Assembly: GCF_000319575.2 (NCBI RefSeq)
Contig: NC_021291.1
Coordinates: 372,001-436,000 of the forward strand
Length of the DNA: 64,000 nt
Direction of reading: 5' to 3'
Source of the DNA: Spiribacter salinus M19-40
Lineage (GTDB): Bacteria; Pseudomonadota; Gammaproteobacteria; Nitrococcales; Nitrococcaceae
In this document: positions 22,949 through 32,404 of the stretch, one piece after another
Layout: each line of letters starts with the position of its first letter
Numbering within the stretch: the stretch's first letter is position 1
Made by a program: the position numbers and the translations under genes
The notes under the pieces: model-generated
Seen by the model: only the letters and a program-made list of their open reading frames with translations
Database searches by the model: none
Told to the model about the DNA's origin: nothing

Positions 22949-23152
22949 ATGTTGACGCGTGCCGTCATGCGTTACGACGCGATGCGTAACGCGGCGTAGA
23001 CGCCGTACGGAGCACGAACCCATCGCCTGCCCTGAAAGCCGTATCAGGCCGCCGTGGCCGGGGAACGCGCATGGCTTTGACGCATGACGCGCATCGTTCG
23101 GAACGCGTTACGTCTCCCGTATGGCGGAGTGATGTTTTCCGGACAGCGTCCT
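22949..23152 (-). repeat. Dispersed intergenic repeat, copy A
   Basis: Non-coding element in the 416-base gap between pgeF and clpB, on the minus strand. It shares two diverged blocks with copy B at 36430-36633: CCGGAAAAC and the following bases (19 of 26 identical) and the block starting GTAACG (22 of 27 identical, ending CGTCAACAT). The blocks lie 167 bases apart here and 168 in copy B, so they are one element. The middle is less conserved and rich in CG-containing short inverted repeats. The rest of the gap (23153-23331) holds the clpB leader. Confidence 0.6.
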
Positions 23153-23331
23153 CATGGGCAAAACGTATTAACAACACGCTGGTCTGCGCTCGGCGCTCGG
23201 CGCTGGCCCCTGGCGGTTTGGCGCTTGGCGCCAGTCTCGCCTTTCGGCTGATCCACCCCATTGGAAACGCGCCTGCCACCCCCCATATCTAACAACAAGC
23301 AACGGCAACGATAAGTGAAGGAGTCCGACCC

Positions 23332-25944
23332 ATGCGGATGGACAAACTGACCACCAAATTCCAGATGGCGCTGTCCGAAGCGCAATCCCTCGCACTTGGG
23401 CGCGACCACCAGATGATCGAGCCTGAGCACCTGGGCCTCGCCATGCTCGATCAGGAGGGCGGCGGCGTTCGCCACTTGCTCCAGCAGGCCGGGGTAAACG
23501 TCAACCTGCTGCGCTCGCAGATCGGCGAGGCGCTCGACCGGCTGCCGACCGTCTCTGGCGCGGCCGGCGAGGTGCACGTCAGTAATGACCTGAACCGCCT
23601 GCTTAACCAGACGGATAAGCTCGCGCAAAAACGTGGGGATAGCTACATCTCCAGTGAGCTCTTTTTGCTCGCGGCCCTCCAGGATGGCAAGACCCGCGTC
23701 GGCGAGAGTCTCACGCAGGCTGGGGCCAACAAAGACGCCCTCGAGAAAGCGATCGAGGCGACCCGTGGCGGCGAGAATGTCGATGATCCCAACGCCGAGG
23801 ATCAGCGTCAGGCGCTCGAGAAGTACACCATTGATCTCACCGAGCGGGCCGAGCAGGGCAAGCTGGATCCGGTGATTGGCCGCGATGAGGAAATCCGCCG
23901 TACTATCCAGGTCCTGCAGCGGCGCACCAAGAACAACCCCGTGCTGATCGGCGATCCTGGTGTTGGTAAAACCGCGATCGTCGAGGGCCTGGCGCTGCGG
24001 ATCGTGAACCACGAGGTGCCCGAAGCGCTGAAGCAAAAGCGCGTCCTCGCGCTGGATATGGGCGCGATGGTCGCCGGCGCAAAGTACCGCGGCGAGTTCG
24101 AAGAGCGCATGAAGGGTGTGCTGAAAGACCTTGCCAAGCAGGAAGGCGAGATCATTCTGTTTATCGATGAAATTCACACCATCGTGGGGGCCGGTAAGGC
24201 CGAGGGCTCGATGGACGCGGGCAATATGCTTAAGCCTGCCCTCGCCCGCGGTGAGCTCCACTGCATCGGCGCGACCACGCTGGATGAGTATCGCACCAAT
24301 ATCGAAAAGGACGCCGCGCTGGAGCGGCGCTTCCAGAAAGTGCTGGTCGACGAACCGAGTGTGGAGGACACCGTGGCGATCCTGCGGGGGCTCAAGGAGC
24401 GCTACGAAGTCCATCACGGCGTAGAAATTACGGACCCGGCGATTGTCAGCGCGGCGACGCTCTCCCAGCGCTACATCACTGACCGCAAACTGCCTGACAA
24501 AGCCATCGACCTGATCGACGAGGCCGCCAGTCGGATCCGCATCGAGATCGACTCCAAGCCGGAGGCGATGGATCGGCTCGAACGCCGGCTCATTCAGCTC
24601 AAGATCGAGCGTGAGGCGCTGAATAAGGAAGCCGACGAGGCCTCCCGTAAGCGGCTGGCGACACTCGAGGGCGAGATCGCAGAGATCGAGCATGAGTACA
24701 ACGAAATGGAGTCGATCTGGACCGCCGAGAAAGCGGCGGTGCAGGGGGCGACGGGCCTGAAAGAGTCGCTCGAGCAGGCGCGCCAGGAGCTCGAGACCGC
24801 GCGCCGGGCGGGGGATCTCACCCGCATGTCGGAACTCCAGTACGGGCGCATCCCCGAGCTCGAGCAACAGCTTGCCAGCGCCTCCGAAGCCGAGGGTCAG
24901 CAGGAAAGGCAGCTGCTGCGGAACTCAGTGACCGAAGAAGAGGTGGCGGAAGTGGTCTCCAAGTGGACCGGCATTCCCGTCTCGAAGATGCTCGAGGGCG
25001 AGCGCGACAAGTTGCTGCGCATGGAACACGCCCTGGGTGACCGGGTGATCGGCCAGGCCGAGGCGGTGGAGGCCGTATCCAACGCCATCCGGCGCTCCCG
25101 GGCGGGGCTGTCCGACCCCAACCGCCCGAATGGCTCGTTCCTGTTCCTCGGGCCGACGGGTGTGGGCAAGACCGAGCTCTGCAAGGCCCTCGCCACGTTC
25201 CTCTTCGACACCGAAGAGGCGATGGTGCGCATCGATATGTCGGAGTTCATGGAAAAGCACTCGGTAGCCCGGCTGATCGGCGCACCGCCGGGGTATGTCG
25301 GCTATGAGGAGGGCGGTTATCTGACCGAGGCCGTCCGCCGCAAGCCCTACTCCGTGCTGCTGCTCGACGAGGTCGAAAAGGCCCATGCGGATGTCTTCAA
25401 TATCCTGCTGCAGGTGCTCGACGACGGGCGTCTGACAGACAGCCACGGCCGGACAGTCGATTTCCGCAACACGGTCATAGTCATGACCTCCAACCTGGGC
25501 TCGCACCTGATCCAGGAGCACGCCGGGGAGTCGCAGTACGACGAGATGAAGCGCCAGGTCATGGGCGTGGTCTCGCAACACTTCCGCCCGGAGTTCATCA
25601 ACCGCGTCGATGATGTGGTGGTGTTCCACCCGCTCGAGCGGGAGCAGATCCGGCGCATCACCGAGGTGCAGGTGCGGTATCTCTCCGAGCGGCTGCGTGA
25701 GCGCGAGATGGCACTGGAGCTGACCGACGCCGCCCTGGATGTCATCGGCGAGGCCGGCTTTGATCCGATTTACGGCGCACGGCCACTGAAGCGCATCCTG
25801 CAGCAGCGGGTTGAGAACGTGCTCGCCCAGCGCATCCTCGCGGGTGAGTTCGCGCCGGGTGACCGCATTCGGGTCGATGCCGTCGGCGGTGAGGAGGCGA
25901 GTGAGCTGCGCTTTGAGCGGGTAAACGAGCCCGCCGAGGCCTAA
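23332..25944 (+). CDS. clpB: ClpB disaggregase
   Basis: An 870-residue Hsp100 chaperone: N-domain (1-150), AAA-1 with Walker A G-D-P-G-V-G-K-T near residue 205, coiled-coil middle domain (about 410-525), AAA-2 with G-P-T-G-V-G-K-T near 605, and C-terminal D2-small domain. With DnaK it threads proteins out of aggregates. Length and start (M-R-M-D-K-L-T, compare E. coli M-R-L-D-R-L-T) match. A CCCCATTG at 23256 resembles the sigma32 -10 element, but I find no clear -35 at the right spacing. Monocistronic; convergent with an SDR gene one base away. Confidence 0.97.
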   Translation: MRMDKLTTKFQMALSEAQSLALGRDHQMIEPEHLGLAMLDQEGGGVRHLLQQAGVNVNLLRSQIGEALDRLPTVSGAAGEVHVSNDLNRLLNQTDKLAQKRGDSYISSELFLLAALQDGKTRVGESLTQAGANKDALEKAIEATRGGENVDDPNAEDQRQALEKYTIDLTERAEQGKLDPVIGRDEEIRRTIQVLQRRTKNNPVLIGDPGVGKTAIVEGLALRIVNHEVPEALKQKRVLALDMGAMVAGAKYRGEFEERMKGVLKDLAKQEGEIILFIDEIHTIVGAGKAEGSMDAGNMLKPALARGELHCIGATTLDEYRTNIEKDAALERRFQKVLVDEPSVEDTVAILRGLKERYEVHHGVEITDPAIVSAATLSQRYITDRKLPDKAIDLIDEAASRIRIEIDSKPEAMDRLERRLIQLKIEREALNKEADEASRKRLATLEGEIAEIEHEYNEMESIWTAEKAAVQGATGLKESLEQARQELETARRAGDLTRMSELQYGRIPELEQQLASASEAEGQQERQLLRNSVTEEEVAEVVSKWTGIPVSKMLEGERDKLLRMEHALGDRVIGQAEAVEAVSNAIRRSRAGLSDPNRPNGSFLFLGPTGVGKTELCKALATFLFDTEEAMVRIDMSEFMEKHSVARLIGAPPGYVGYEEGGYLTEAVRRKPYSVLLLDEVEKAHADVFNILLQVLDDGRLTDSHGRTVDFRNTVIVMTSNLGSHLIQEHAGESQYDEMKRQVMGVVSQHFRPEFINRVDDVVVFHPLEREQIRRITEVQVRYLSERLREREMALELTDAALDVIGEAGFDPIYGARPLKRILQQRVENVLAQRILAGEFAPGDRIRVDAVGGEEASELRFERVNEPAEA

Positions 25945-25945
25945 G

Positions 25946-26809
25946 CTATCCGTTGATCCGGTGGATCACCGCATCGAGCGCGCGGGTGGGCAAAACGCGC
26001 TTTAGCGCCTTGAACACGTGCGTTGGCACCGTGACGTGATAGCGGGGCTTGGGCTTGATTGACTCGACGGCGAGGATGAGCTTGCGTGCCACCGCCTCAG
26101 GCCCGAGTGTCAGGGGTGGATCGCCCTCGGCGTTGAGTCGTTGGGCCACGGCCTCATAGGTCTCGCGGTGGACGCTGTGCAAACCGCCCTCACTGGCGAG
26201 TCCAATCCAGTGGCGAAATTTCATCCAGCCATTGGCCCGAAAGCGACTGGTGACCGGGCCGGTCTGGATGAGAATGGCCTCAATGCCCGTTCCGCGCAGC
26301 TCCTGGCGCAGGGTGTCGGTCAGCCCCTCCAGCGCGTGCTTTGATGCGTTGTAGGCACCCCGCCAAGGCAGGGCGATAAACCCGAGCACCGAACTGTGCT
26401 GGACGATCCTTCCGTGGCCCTGGGCGCGCATGGCCGGCAGCACAGCCCGAGTGAGCGCATGGGCGCCGAAGAGGTTGGTCTCAAACTGCTCGCGCAGGGC
26501 GGCGCGGGGCAGGTCTTCGAGCGCGCCGGGTTGGCCAAAGCCCGCGTTATTAAACAGTGCATCAATCCGCCCGCCGGTGCGCTCGAGGACGACGGCCACT
26601 GCCTGGGTGATGCTCGCGTCATCGTCAACGTCCAGCACCAGCGCGTCGCCCAGGCCCGCGGCTTTGAGGGCGTCGACATCGGCGGACTGCCGGGCTGTTG
26701 CAAACACCCGCCAACCGCGTTGCTGGAGCACGAACGCGCAGTGCCGCCCAATGCCGCTCGAGCAGCCGGTGATGAGGATAACGGGCGCGTCTGAGGCCAC
26801 GCGGGTCAA
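25946..26809 (-). CDS. Short-chain dehydrogenase/reductase
   Basis: A 287-residue classical SDR: T-G-C-S-S-G-I-G cofactor loop near residue 14, N-N-A-G near 89, catalytic Ser in Q-H-S-S-V, and Y-N-A-S-K (Tyr/Lys) near 156. It reduces or oxidises an unknown substrate with NAD(P)(H). The start overlaps the stop of the M24-like gene by four bases, so the two are coupled. The R-Q-S near residue 38 after beta-2 suggests NADP preference. Substrate unknown. Confidence 0.85.
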   Translation of the reverse strand: MTRVASDAPVILITGCSSGIGRHCAFVLQQRGWRVFATARQSADVDALKAAGLGDALVLDVDDDASITQAVAVVLERTGGRIDALFNNAGFGQPGALEDLPRAALREQFETNLFGAHALTRAVLPAMRAQGHGRIVQHSSVLGFIALPWRGAYNASKHALEGLTDTLRQELRGTGIEAILIQTGPVTSRFRANGWMKFRHWIGLASEGGLHSVHRETYEAVAQRLNAEGDPPLTLGPEAVARKLILAVESIKPKPRYHVTVPTHVFKALKRVLPTRALDAVIHRING

Positions 26810-28026
26810 GTACCGACGCCTTGCAGCATTAGATCATTGCCGGTGAGGGCCTCCCCGCCCTCGGCAGTGACCCGCACGGTGTTACTCATGCCGATGCCCC
26901 ACTCGCCAGGCACCCGCAGCATCAACGGCAAATGGAAGACCATGTTGGCCTCGAACGGGCGCTCGACACCGCGGGCGATGTAGCCCGAGGCCTCCACCCA
27001 AGAGGGTGGAAACTGAATGCCAACGGTGTAGCCGTAAACGCCCGAGAAAAACACCCGATCCGCGATGGGCTTGAGGGCGGCATCCGCTGCGGCGGCGGCA
27101 GCATCCATGGTGACACCGGGGCGCATGTGCTCGAGAAGCGCGGTATAGATGGCCCGGATTACGTCAGCCACCTCACGCATCGCCGCACTCGGTTCGCCGG
27201 CCACCCGCGTGCGCATCATCGGCGCGGTATACCGGTGCACCGCAGAGCCGAATTCCAGAAAAACGACCTCGTCCGTCGCCACTGCATGGCGCTGGTGGTT
27301 GCAGTGAATCACGCTGGATCGCCAGCCGGTGGTCACAATGGGCTGCAGGCTCATGAACTCACTGCCCGCGGCGATCATGGCGGCCGAACCGGTGGCCGCC
27401 AGCTGCTGGTCGGTCACGCCGGGAGCGATCAGGCTCTCGGCCGCGGCAATGCCGATCTCGGTGATGCGCGCGCTTTCGCGCAGCAGGGCGATTTCGGGCT
27501 CGCTTTTGATGATCCTGACCCCATCGACCAGCCCCGAGGCATCCACCAGGCTCAGGCTGGGGTGCGCCTGCGCCAGCCCATCCCGAAAGCCACTGCGAAG
27601 GGCTGGGCCCCAGTTGTCCGTGCCGAGTCGGCGCGCGCTCACCCCGAGGTCAGCGAGGATGCCGGCCATTTGGGCCACGGCCCCGTCGGCTTCCTCCCAG
27701 CGGTAGCCCAGCACCGCATCGACCCGCGCGGTGGTCACGGCTGGGCCGGTTTCAATTGACGGGACCTGGAGGACCGCACGACCGGGTTGGCTGGATGCCT
27801 CAGCACCGGTTAGTACCAGTGCCGTATGCACTGATACCTCAAAGGTGTTGTAGCCGGTGAGATAGCAGATGTCCGCCGCATCGGTGACCAGCAGGGCATC
27901 CAGCCCGGCGGCGGCCATCAATTGGGTTACCGCATCGCGACGCCGCGCGTATTCGGTCTCGTCAAAGGGCAGATCCAGCCGGCCCACCCGCTCGGCCAGC
28001 GCATCACGATAGCGGTTGAAATCCAT
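26806..28026 (-). CDS. M24-fold protein lacking metal ligands (creatinase/ectoine hydrolase-like)
   Basis: A 406-residue pita-bread-fold protein: creatinase N-terminal domain (about 1-155) and M24 domain (160-400). In canonical M24 peptidases five residues (Asp, Asp, His, Glu, Glu) bind metals; here they correspond to L-E-F-G, Y-T-A-P, Y-T-V-G-I, V-F-H-L-P and G-M-S-N, so all seem to be replaced. The blocks G-I-Q-F-P-P-S-W and V-F-H-L-P resemble the ectoine hydrolase DoeA/EutD branch as I remember it, and the same genome carries a TeaABCD ectoine importer. Length also fits DoeA (about 400). No doeB, doeC or doeD gene is adjacent, so ectoine hydrolysis is only a hypothesis. The start at 28026 is the first ATG of the domain; the longer frame runs into the next gene. 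Confidence 0.7.
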   Translation of the reverse strand: MDFNRYRDALAERVGRLDLPFDETEYARRRDAVTQLMAAAGLDALLVTDAADICYLTGYNTFEVSVHTALVLTGAEASSQPGRAVLQVPSIETGPAVTTARVDAVLGYRWEEADGAVAQMAGILADLGVSARRLGTDNWGPALRSGFRDGLAQAHPSLSLVDASGLVDGVRIIKSEPEIALLRESARITEIGIAAAESLIAPGVTDQQLAATGSAAMIAAGSEFMSLQPIVTTGWRSSVIHCNHQRHAVATDEVVFLEFGSAVHRYTAPMMRTRVAGEPSAAMREVADVIRAIYTALLEHMRPGVTMDAAAAAADAALKPIADRVFFSGVYGYTVGIQFPPSWVEASGYIARGVERPFEANMVFHLPLMLRVPGEWGIGMSNTVRVTAEGGEALTGNDLMLQGVGT

Positions 28027-28072
28027 TCCCCGTCCCCCTGTTGGTTTGTCCGTGTTTATAGCAGATCCGGGG

Positions 28073-28726
28073 CTAGGCGAGCAGGACCGCGACCAGCCCG
28101 GTGATGAACACGCCATCGAAGGTCCCCGCACCGCCAATGGAAGCGAGCGGCGAGCCAAGCTCGCGAACATCGCCCAGACGAAACAGATCCGCACCCAGCA
28201 GCACGCCCAGCGTCCCGCAGATGTAGGCCAGTGGCGCACTGTGCTCCGAGGACAGCGTGACGGCGATGATCGCCGCCGCGATCGGCGCAACGAAGATCGG
28301 CATACCCACGCCCAATCCCGCTACGGGGCGGGAGAACGCATAACACACCGCCGCCTGAATCCCGATCGCGCCGAGCACCGTCGTCATCGGAAGGGGGTTG
28401 TGCTGGAGCAGATACACCGAGAAGGCCACCGGAATGATGCCCCCGCCGACGTTAATGGCCACCAGCACCTTGCCCGGGTCGAGCTGGCGCGCCATCGCGC
28501 TCATCCAGCGCAGCCGCTGCGCCCACTTTGGATCGGGTGGCCTCGTGGCATCGACCTTGAAGAGCGGCAGGTTAATCGAGCTGCCGAGCAGTGAGGTGAT
28601 CAACAACAGCATCGCCGAGCCCTGCGACAGGCCCAGCTTGTCGAACGCCACCGTGACCACGCCGATCTGGATGAACACAAACAAAACGGCAAACAAAAAA
28701 ATCGCGGCGATGATCTGCAGGGGCAT
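28073..28726 (-). CDS. DUF1614 multi-pass membrane protein
   Basis: A 217-residue inner-membrane protein with about seven hydrophobic segments and family-like blocks L-L-G-S-S-I-N-L-P-L near residue 45, I-N-V-G-G-G-I-I-P near 93 and S-I-G-G-A-G-T-F-D-G-V-F near 197, which I recognise as DUF1614. Function unknown; similar proteins occur in archaea and bacteria, often alone. The ATG at 28726 starts directly at helix 1; a 17-residue extension to 28777 would overlap the promoter of the divergent fmdB-like gene. Confidence 0.75.
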   Translation of the reverse strand: MPLQIIAAIFLFAVLFVFIQIGVVTVAFDKLGLSQGSAMLLLITSLLGSSINLPLFKVDATRPPDPKWAQRLRWMSAMARQLDPGKVLVAINVGGGIIPVAFSVYLLQHNPLPMTTVLGAIGIQAAVCYAFSRPVAGLGVGMPIFVAPIAAAIIAVTLSSEHSAPLAYICGTLGVLLGADLFRLGDVRELGSPLASIGGAGTFDGVFITGLVAVLLA

Positions 28727-28782
28727 TAGCCGGCTCCAAACGGGTATTATGGAGGGTATACGTTTAAATGAGGACAACCAGC

Positions 28783-29106
28783 ATGCCGATCTATGAGTAC
28801 GTTTGCGATGACTGCGGCCACGAGCTCGAAGCGCTGCAGGGCATCAGTGATGACGTTCTGACGGAGTGTCCAAGCTGCGCTCAGGCCCGTCTGCGTCGCA
28901 AGATCTCCGCCGCCGCCTTCCGGCTTAAGGGCGGTGGCTGGTATGAGACCGATTTCAAGAAGGACAACCGCCGTAACCTGGCGAGCGATGGCGGTTCGGG
29001 GCAAAAGTCTAGCGGCGGCAAGGGTGCCGATACCAGCAAGAGCTCGTCTGGCGAGAGCAAAAAACCGGACTCGGACAAGCGTAAGAAGACCGCCAGCAAC
29101 GACTGA
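28783..29106 (+). CDS. FmdB-family zinc-ribbon protein
   Basis: A 107-residue protein beginning [12 protein letters not shown] with two C-x-x-C knuckles (C-D-D-C and C-P-S-C), the FmdB/CxxC_CXXC_SSSS zinc ribbon. The C-terminal half is a low-complexity Ser/Lys/Gly tail (S-S-G-G-K and similar). Such proteins commonly precede aspS; the role is unknown. aspS starts 64 bases downstream on the same strand. Confidence 0.88.
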   Translation: MPIYEYVCDDCGHELEALQGISDDVLTECPSCAQARLRRKISAAAFRLKGGGWYETDFKKDNRRNLASDGGSGQKSSGGKGADTSKSSSGESKKPDSDKRKKTASND

Positions 29107-29170
29107 CATCCTTGCCTGGACGACCCCCACCGCTTACCATTTCGGCTTTTGTGAACGGCGGTTTTTCCCC

Positions 29171-30949
29171 ATGCGCACCCATTACTGCGGCGACGTTACC
29201 GAGGCCCTGCTCGATCAGGAAGTAGAGATCTGCGGCTGGGTCCATCGCCGGCGTGATCACGGTGGCGTGATCTTCATCGATTTGCGTGATCGGGAAGGCC
29301 TGCTACAGGTGGTTTTTGACCCCGATCGGGAAGACGCGTTCGCCACCGCCGACCGGGCCCGCCCGGAATGGGTACTGAAAATCCGTGGCAAGGTCCGCCG
29401 CCGCCCCGAGGGCACGGCCAACGCCAACCTCAACTCCGGGCAGGTCGAGGTGCTGGGGCTCGGGATCGAGGTGCTCAATCAGGCGAAGACACCGCCGTTC
29501 CAGCTCGATGAGGACGATGTCGGCGAAGATGTCCGCCTGCGCTATCGCTACGTTGATCTGCGTCGCCCGGAGATGCAGCAGCATTTGGTGACGCGGGCAA
29601 AGGTCACCAGCTTCATGCACCGGTTCCTGGATGAGAACGGTTTCCTTGATGTAGAAACGCCCATGTTGACGCGGGCCACGCCCGAGGGCGCTCGCGACTT
29701 TCTCGTGCCCAGTCGCCTGCACGCCGGGAGCTTTTACGCGCTGCCGCAGTCGCCCCAGTTGTTCAAACAGCTCCTGATGATGTCGGGGCTCGATCGCTAT
29801 TATCAGATCGTGCGGTGTTTCCGCGATGAGGATTTGCGTGCCGACCGCCAGCCCGAGTTCACGCAGCTGGATGTCGAGACCTCGTTCATGGATGAGGACC
29901 AGATCACCACGCTCATGGAGAAAATGGTGCGGGATCTGATGCACGAGGTGGCCGGTATCGAGCTTGGCGATCCGTTCCCACGGATGACTTATGCCGAGGC
30001 CGTCGAGCGCTATGGCATCGATCGCCCCGATCTGCGTATTCCCATGGAGCTGGTCACGGTCAGCGACCTGCTGACGGATGTGGAGTTCAAGGTCTTCGCG
30101 GGTCCTGCCAATGACCCGCGAGGCCGAATTGCCGCGCTGCGCGTGCCCGGTGGCGAGGCGCTCACCCGCAAGCAGATCGATGACTATACCCAGTTCGTTG
30201 GCCGATACGGCGCCAAAGGGCTTGCCTATATCAAGGTCAATGATCCGAGTCAGGGCGCCGAGGGGCTGCAGTCACCCATTCTCAAGTTCCTGCCCGAGGC
30301 GGCCATTACCGGGATTCTGGCGCGTACGGGCGCCCAGGCGGGCGATCTGATCTTCTTTGGCGCGGACAAGGCCAAGGTGGTGAACGAGTCGCTGGCCGCG
30401 CTGCGGGTGCGCATCGGCCATGATCTGGATCTGCTTGAGGGCGATTGGCGGCCACTGTGGGTAGTCGACTTCCCGATGTTTGAGTACGACGAGGGCGATG
30501 GCCGCTACTACGCGCTGCATCATCCGTTCACCGCGCCGAGTGTCGAGACGATCGAAGACTTTCAGGCGGCCGACCCGGAGGCCCTTATTTCACGGGCCTA
30601 TGACCTGGTGCTCAATGGCACGGAGCTCGGTGGGGGCTCGATTCGTATCCATCGCCCCGAGCTGCAGTCGGCCGTGTTCGAGCGGCTTGGCATTGGCGCT
30701 GAAGAGGCGCGGGATAAATTCGGTTTCCTGCTGGATGCCCTTGAGTACGGGGCGCCACCGCACGGTGGCATTGCCTTTGGGCTGGATCGCCTGGTCATGC
30801 TGATGGCGGGTGCCAGTTCCATTCGCGATGTGATGGCCTTTCCGAAGACGCAGACAGGGGCCTGCCTGCTGACCGAGGCACCGGCCGAGGTGGATGAAGC
30901 CGCCCTGCGTGATCTGCACGTGCGAGTGCGCAAACCTCAGCGCAGTTAA
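29171..30949 (+). CDS. aspS: Aspartate-tRNA ligase
   Basis: A 592-residue class IIb synthetase: OB-fold anticodon domain (1-105, [11 protein letters not shown]), catalytic motif 2 ([10 protein letters not shown] near 220), bacterial GAD insert (about 290-420) and motif 3 (G-L-D-R-L near 540). It charges tRNA-Asp; whether it also charges tRNA-Asn cannot be told without gatCAB information. The start is the first ATG that leaves the standard N-terminus; the longer frame overlaps fmdB. Its stop overlaps the stop of the DUF192 gene on the other strand by four bases. Confidence 0.97.
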   Translation: MRTHYCGDVTEALLDQEVEICGWVHRRRDHGGVIFIDLRDREGLLQVVFDPDREDAFATADRARPEWVLKIRGKVRRRPEGTANANLNSGQVEVLGLGIEVLNQAKTPPFQLDEDDVGEDVRLRYRYVDLRRPEMQQHLVTRAKVTSFMHRFLDENGFLDVETPMLTRATPEGARDFLVPSRLHAGSFYALPQSPQLFKQLLMMSGLDRYYQIVRCFRDEDLRADRQPEFTQLDVETSFMDEDQITTLMEKMVRDLMHEVAGIELGDPFPRMTYAEAVERYGIDRPDLRIPMELVTVSDLLTDVEFKVFAGPANDPRGRIAALRVPGGEALTRKQIDDYTQFVGRYGAKGLAYIKVNDPSQGAEGLQSPILKFLPEAAITGILARTGAQAGDLIFFGADKAKVVNESLAALRVRIGHDLDLLEGDWRPLWVVDFPMFEYDEGDGRYYALHHPFTAPSVETIEDFQAADPEALISRAYDLVLNGTELGGGSIRIHRPELQSAVFERLGIGAEEARDKFGFLLDALEYGAPPHGGIAFGLDRLVMLMAGASSIRDVMAFPKTQTGACLLTEAPAEVDEAALRDLHVRVRKPQRS

Positions 30950-31446
30950 TCGATCGCCAGCTGCGTGCCTTCGCGTATACCCAGGCGCTTTGCCTGACCG
31001 GCAGCGACCTCCAGTGCCGCCGCGATCGGCTGCTCGTGTCCATAACCTCCGCCATTGGGGGCCATGCGCTCAACGCCGATGACCTGGCCCTCGGCGTCGA
31101 CATAGGCAATATCCAGCGCCAGGCGCACATTGCGCATATGCCAGCCGACTTGCCGGGGCTCGGCAAACACAAACCAAATGGGCTGATCGCGGATGACCTG
31201 GGCGGGCAGATGCTGCATGCCCTGGGCGCGCTCAGCACGGTCATCGGCCACACGCACCTGCAGTCGCTGAGTGGGGGCATCGGGTGGCGTGATGCGAAGC
31301 TCAACGGTTTCCATTGAGTGCCACGCCTGCGGGCCCTCCGCGTGGTCATCGGCGCCGGTCAGGCCGCCTCGGGTGAGCATGGCGATACCGAATGCGGCCA
31401 GCGCAACGATCAACCATTTCCCGGGCTGGAAGATAGAGTTTCGCAA
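30946..31446 (-). CDS. DUF192 periplasmic/membrane-anchored protein
   Basis: A 166-residue protein with an N-terminal membrane segment (about 11-27) and a DUF192 domain: R-A-Q-G-M-Q-H-L near residue 72, W-F-V-F near 90, [13 protein letters not shown] near 105 and L-E-V-A-A-G near 145. The family is widespread and uncharacterised; the domain faces the periplasm here. It is convergent with aspS and divergent from the SMR exporter gene. Confidence 0.85.
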   Translation of the reverse strand: MRNSIFQPGKWLIVALAAFGIAMLTRGGLTGADDHAEGPQAWHSMETVELRITPPDAPTQRLQVRVADDRAERAQGMQHLPAQVIRDQPIWFVFAEPRQVGWHMRNVRLALDIAYVDAEGQVIGVERMAPNGGGYGHEQPIAAALEVAAGQAKRLGIREGTQLAID

Positions 31447-31521
31447 GCGAACGCCTCAGACTGGAACGTGGGTATTGACTATGCCACAGACGTCGATAAA
31501 GGCACGAAGCGGGAGAGGGGT

Positions 31522-31845
31522 ATGCCAGCCTGGTTGTTGTTGATCGGTGCCATTGTCATGGAAGTCGTGGGCACCACGGCGCTGAAGCTCTCAGACGGGT
31601 TTACGCGTCTTGTCCCCAGCCTGGTCGTGGTGGCCGGCTATGCGCTGGCGTTTATTGGTCTGGGTCTTGTTTTAAAACGGATGGAGGTCAGTGTGGCCTA
31701 TGCGATCTGGGCCGGGCTGGGTACGGCACTTGTCGCGCTTGTGGGTGTCTTTCTATTTGGGGAGACAATGAATTGGGTCAAAGCAGGCAGTCTGGGTTTG
31801 ATTGTTGTTGGCTTGATCGGGCTCAACCTGGCGGGCGGTTCTTGA
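31522..31845 (+). CDS. SMR-family multidrug efflux protein
   Basis: A 107-residue four-helix protein with the essential Glu (M-E-V-V-G-T-T-A-L-K, Glu13-14) in helix 1 and A-Y-A-I-W-A-G-L-G near residue 58, the EmrE/SugE signature. It works as a dual-topology homodimer antiporting cations or guanidinium with protons. The W-A-G pattern and K-L-S-D-G-F-T match EmrE/QacE more than SugE. The start at 31522 follows a GAGAGGGG sequence. Confidence 0.9.
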   Translation: MPAWLLLIGAIVMEVVGTTALKLSDGFTRLVPSLVVVAGYALAFIGLGLVLKRMEVSVAYAIWAGLGTALVALVGVFLFGETMNWVKAGSLGLIVVGLIGLNLAGGS

Positions 31846-31876
31846 GCCATTGGTTGGGCACCTTGTGGTATGTTAG

Positions 31877-31893
31877 TTTGGAATTATTCCAAA
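31877..31893. promoter_or_regulatory. Perfect 17-bp palindrome upstream of dps
   Basis: TTTGGAAT-T-ATTCCAAA, perfect on both arms, 34 bases before the dps start. It resembles Fur-superfamily (Irr/PerR-type) operators such as TTTAGAA-N3-TTCTAAA in form, which would suit an iron/peroxide-regulated dps. The regulator identity is inferred from similarity of form only. Confidence 0.65.
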
Positions 31894-31927
31894 CAAAGAC
31901 GACTGAAACGATAGAAAGGAGGTCATT

Positions 31928-32404
31928 ATGGCCACACCTGCCGTCAATATCGGGATTGAAGAAGGCGCTCGGGCAGAAATTGCCGAAGGGGTCTCGCGCG
32001 TACTCGCCGACAGCTATTCGCTGTATCTGAAAACGCATAACTTCCACTGGAACGTCACCGGGCCGATGTTCAACTCGCTCCATGCGATGTTCGAAGAGCA
32101 GTACACAGAGCTTGCAACCGCGGTCGATGAAATTGCCGAGCGCATCCGTGCCCTGGGTGCCCAGGCCCCCGGTAGTTACAGTGACTATCAGCGCCTGACG
32201 GCGATCCCCGAGGAAAGCGGCGCACCGGAGGCTATGGAAATGGTCCGGCAGCTCATGCGCGATCACGAGACCGTCGCCCGGACGGCTCGCGAGGCGTTTG
32301 CGGTCGCGGATGGGGCCCATGATGAGCCCACGGCGGATCTGCTGACCCAGCGTATGCAGCTTCATGAGAAGACCGCGTGGATGCTGCGGAGCATGCTCGA
32401 GTAA
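31928..32404 (+). CDS. dps: Dps-family ferritin-like DNA protection protein
   Basis: A 158-residue four-helix protein with the Dps ferroxidase pattern: K-T-H-N-F-H-W-N-V near residue 37 and D-E-I-A-E-R-I-R near 70. It assembles as a dodecamer, oxidises Fe(II) with peroxide and protects DNA. A strong AAAGGAGG site precedes the ATG. The preceding palindrome suggests control by a Fur-family regulator. Its last 152 bases overlap, in antisense, the 3' end of the deacetylase gene. Confidence 0.92.
   Translation: MATPAVNIGIEEGARAEIAEGVSRVLADSYSLYLKTHNFHWNVTGPMFNSLHAMFEEQYTELATAVDEIAERIRALGAQAPGSYSDYQRLTAIPEESGAPEAMEMVRQLMRDHETVARTAREAFAVADGAHDEPTADLLTQRMQLHEKTAWMLRSMLE

Noticed and set aside
23256-23263. 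Sigma32 promoter before clpB
   Set aside because: A CCCCAT-type -10 is present, but no CTTGAA-like -35 at 13-15 bp spacing, so not listed as a promoter.
22965-23279. Small minus-strand open frame upstream of clpB
   Set aside because: It runs through the dispersed repeat, has no coding-like composition and its frame is not kept in copy B.
23152-24867. 571-residue open frame antisense to clpB
   Set aside because: Mirror of a highly conserved gene in GC-rich DNA; no start site and His/Asp/Leu-rich composition typical of antisense shadow.
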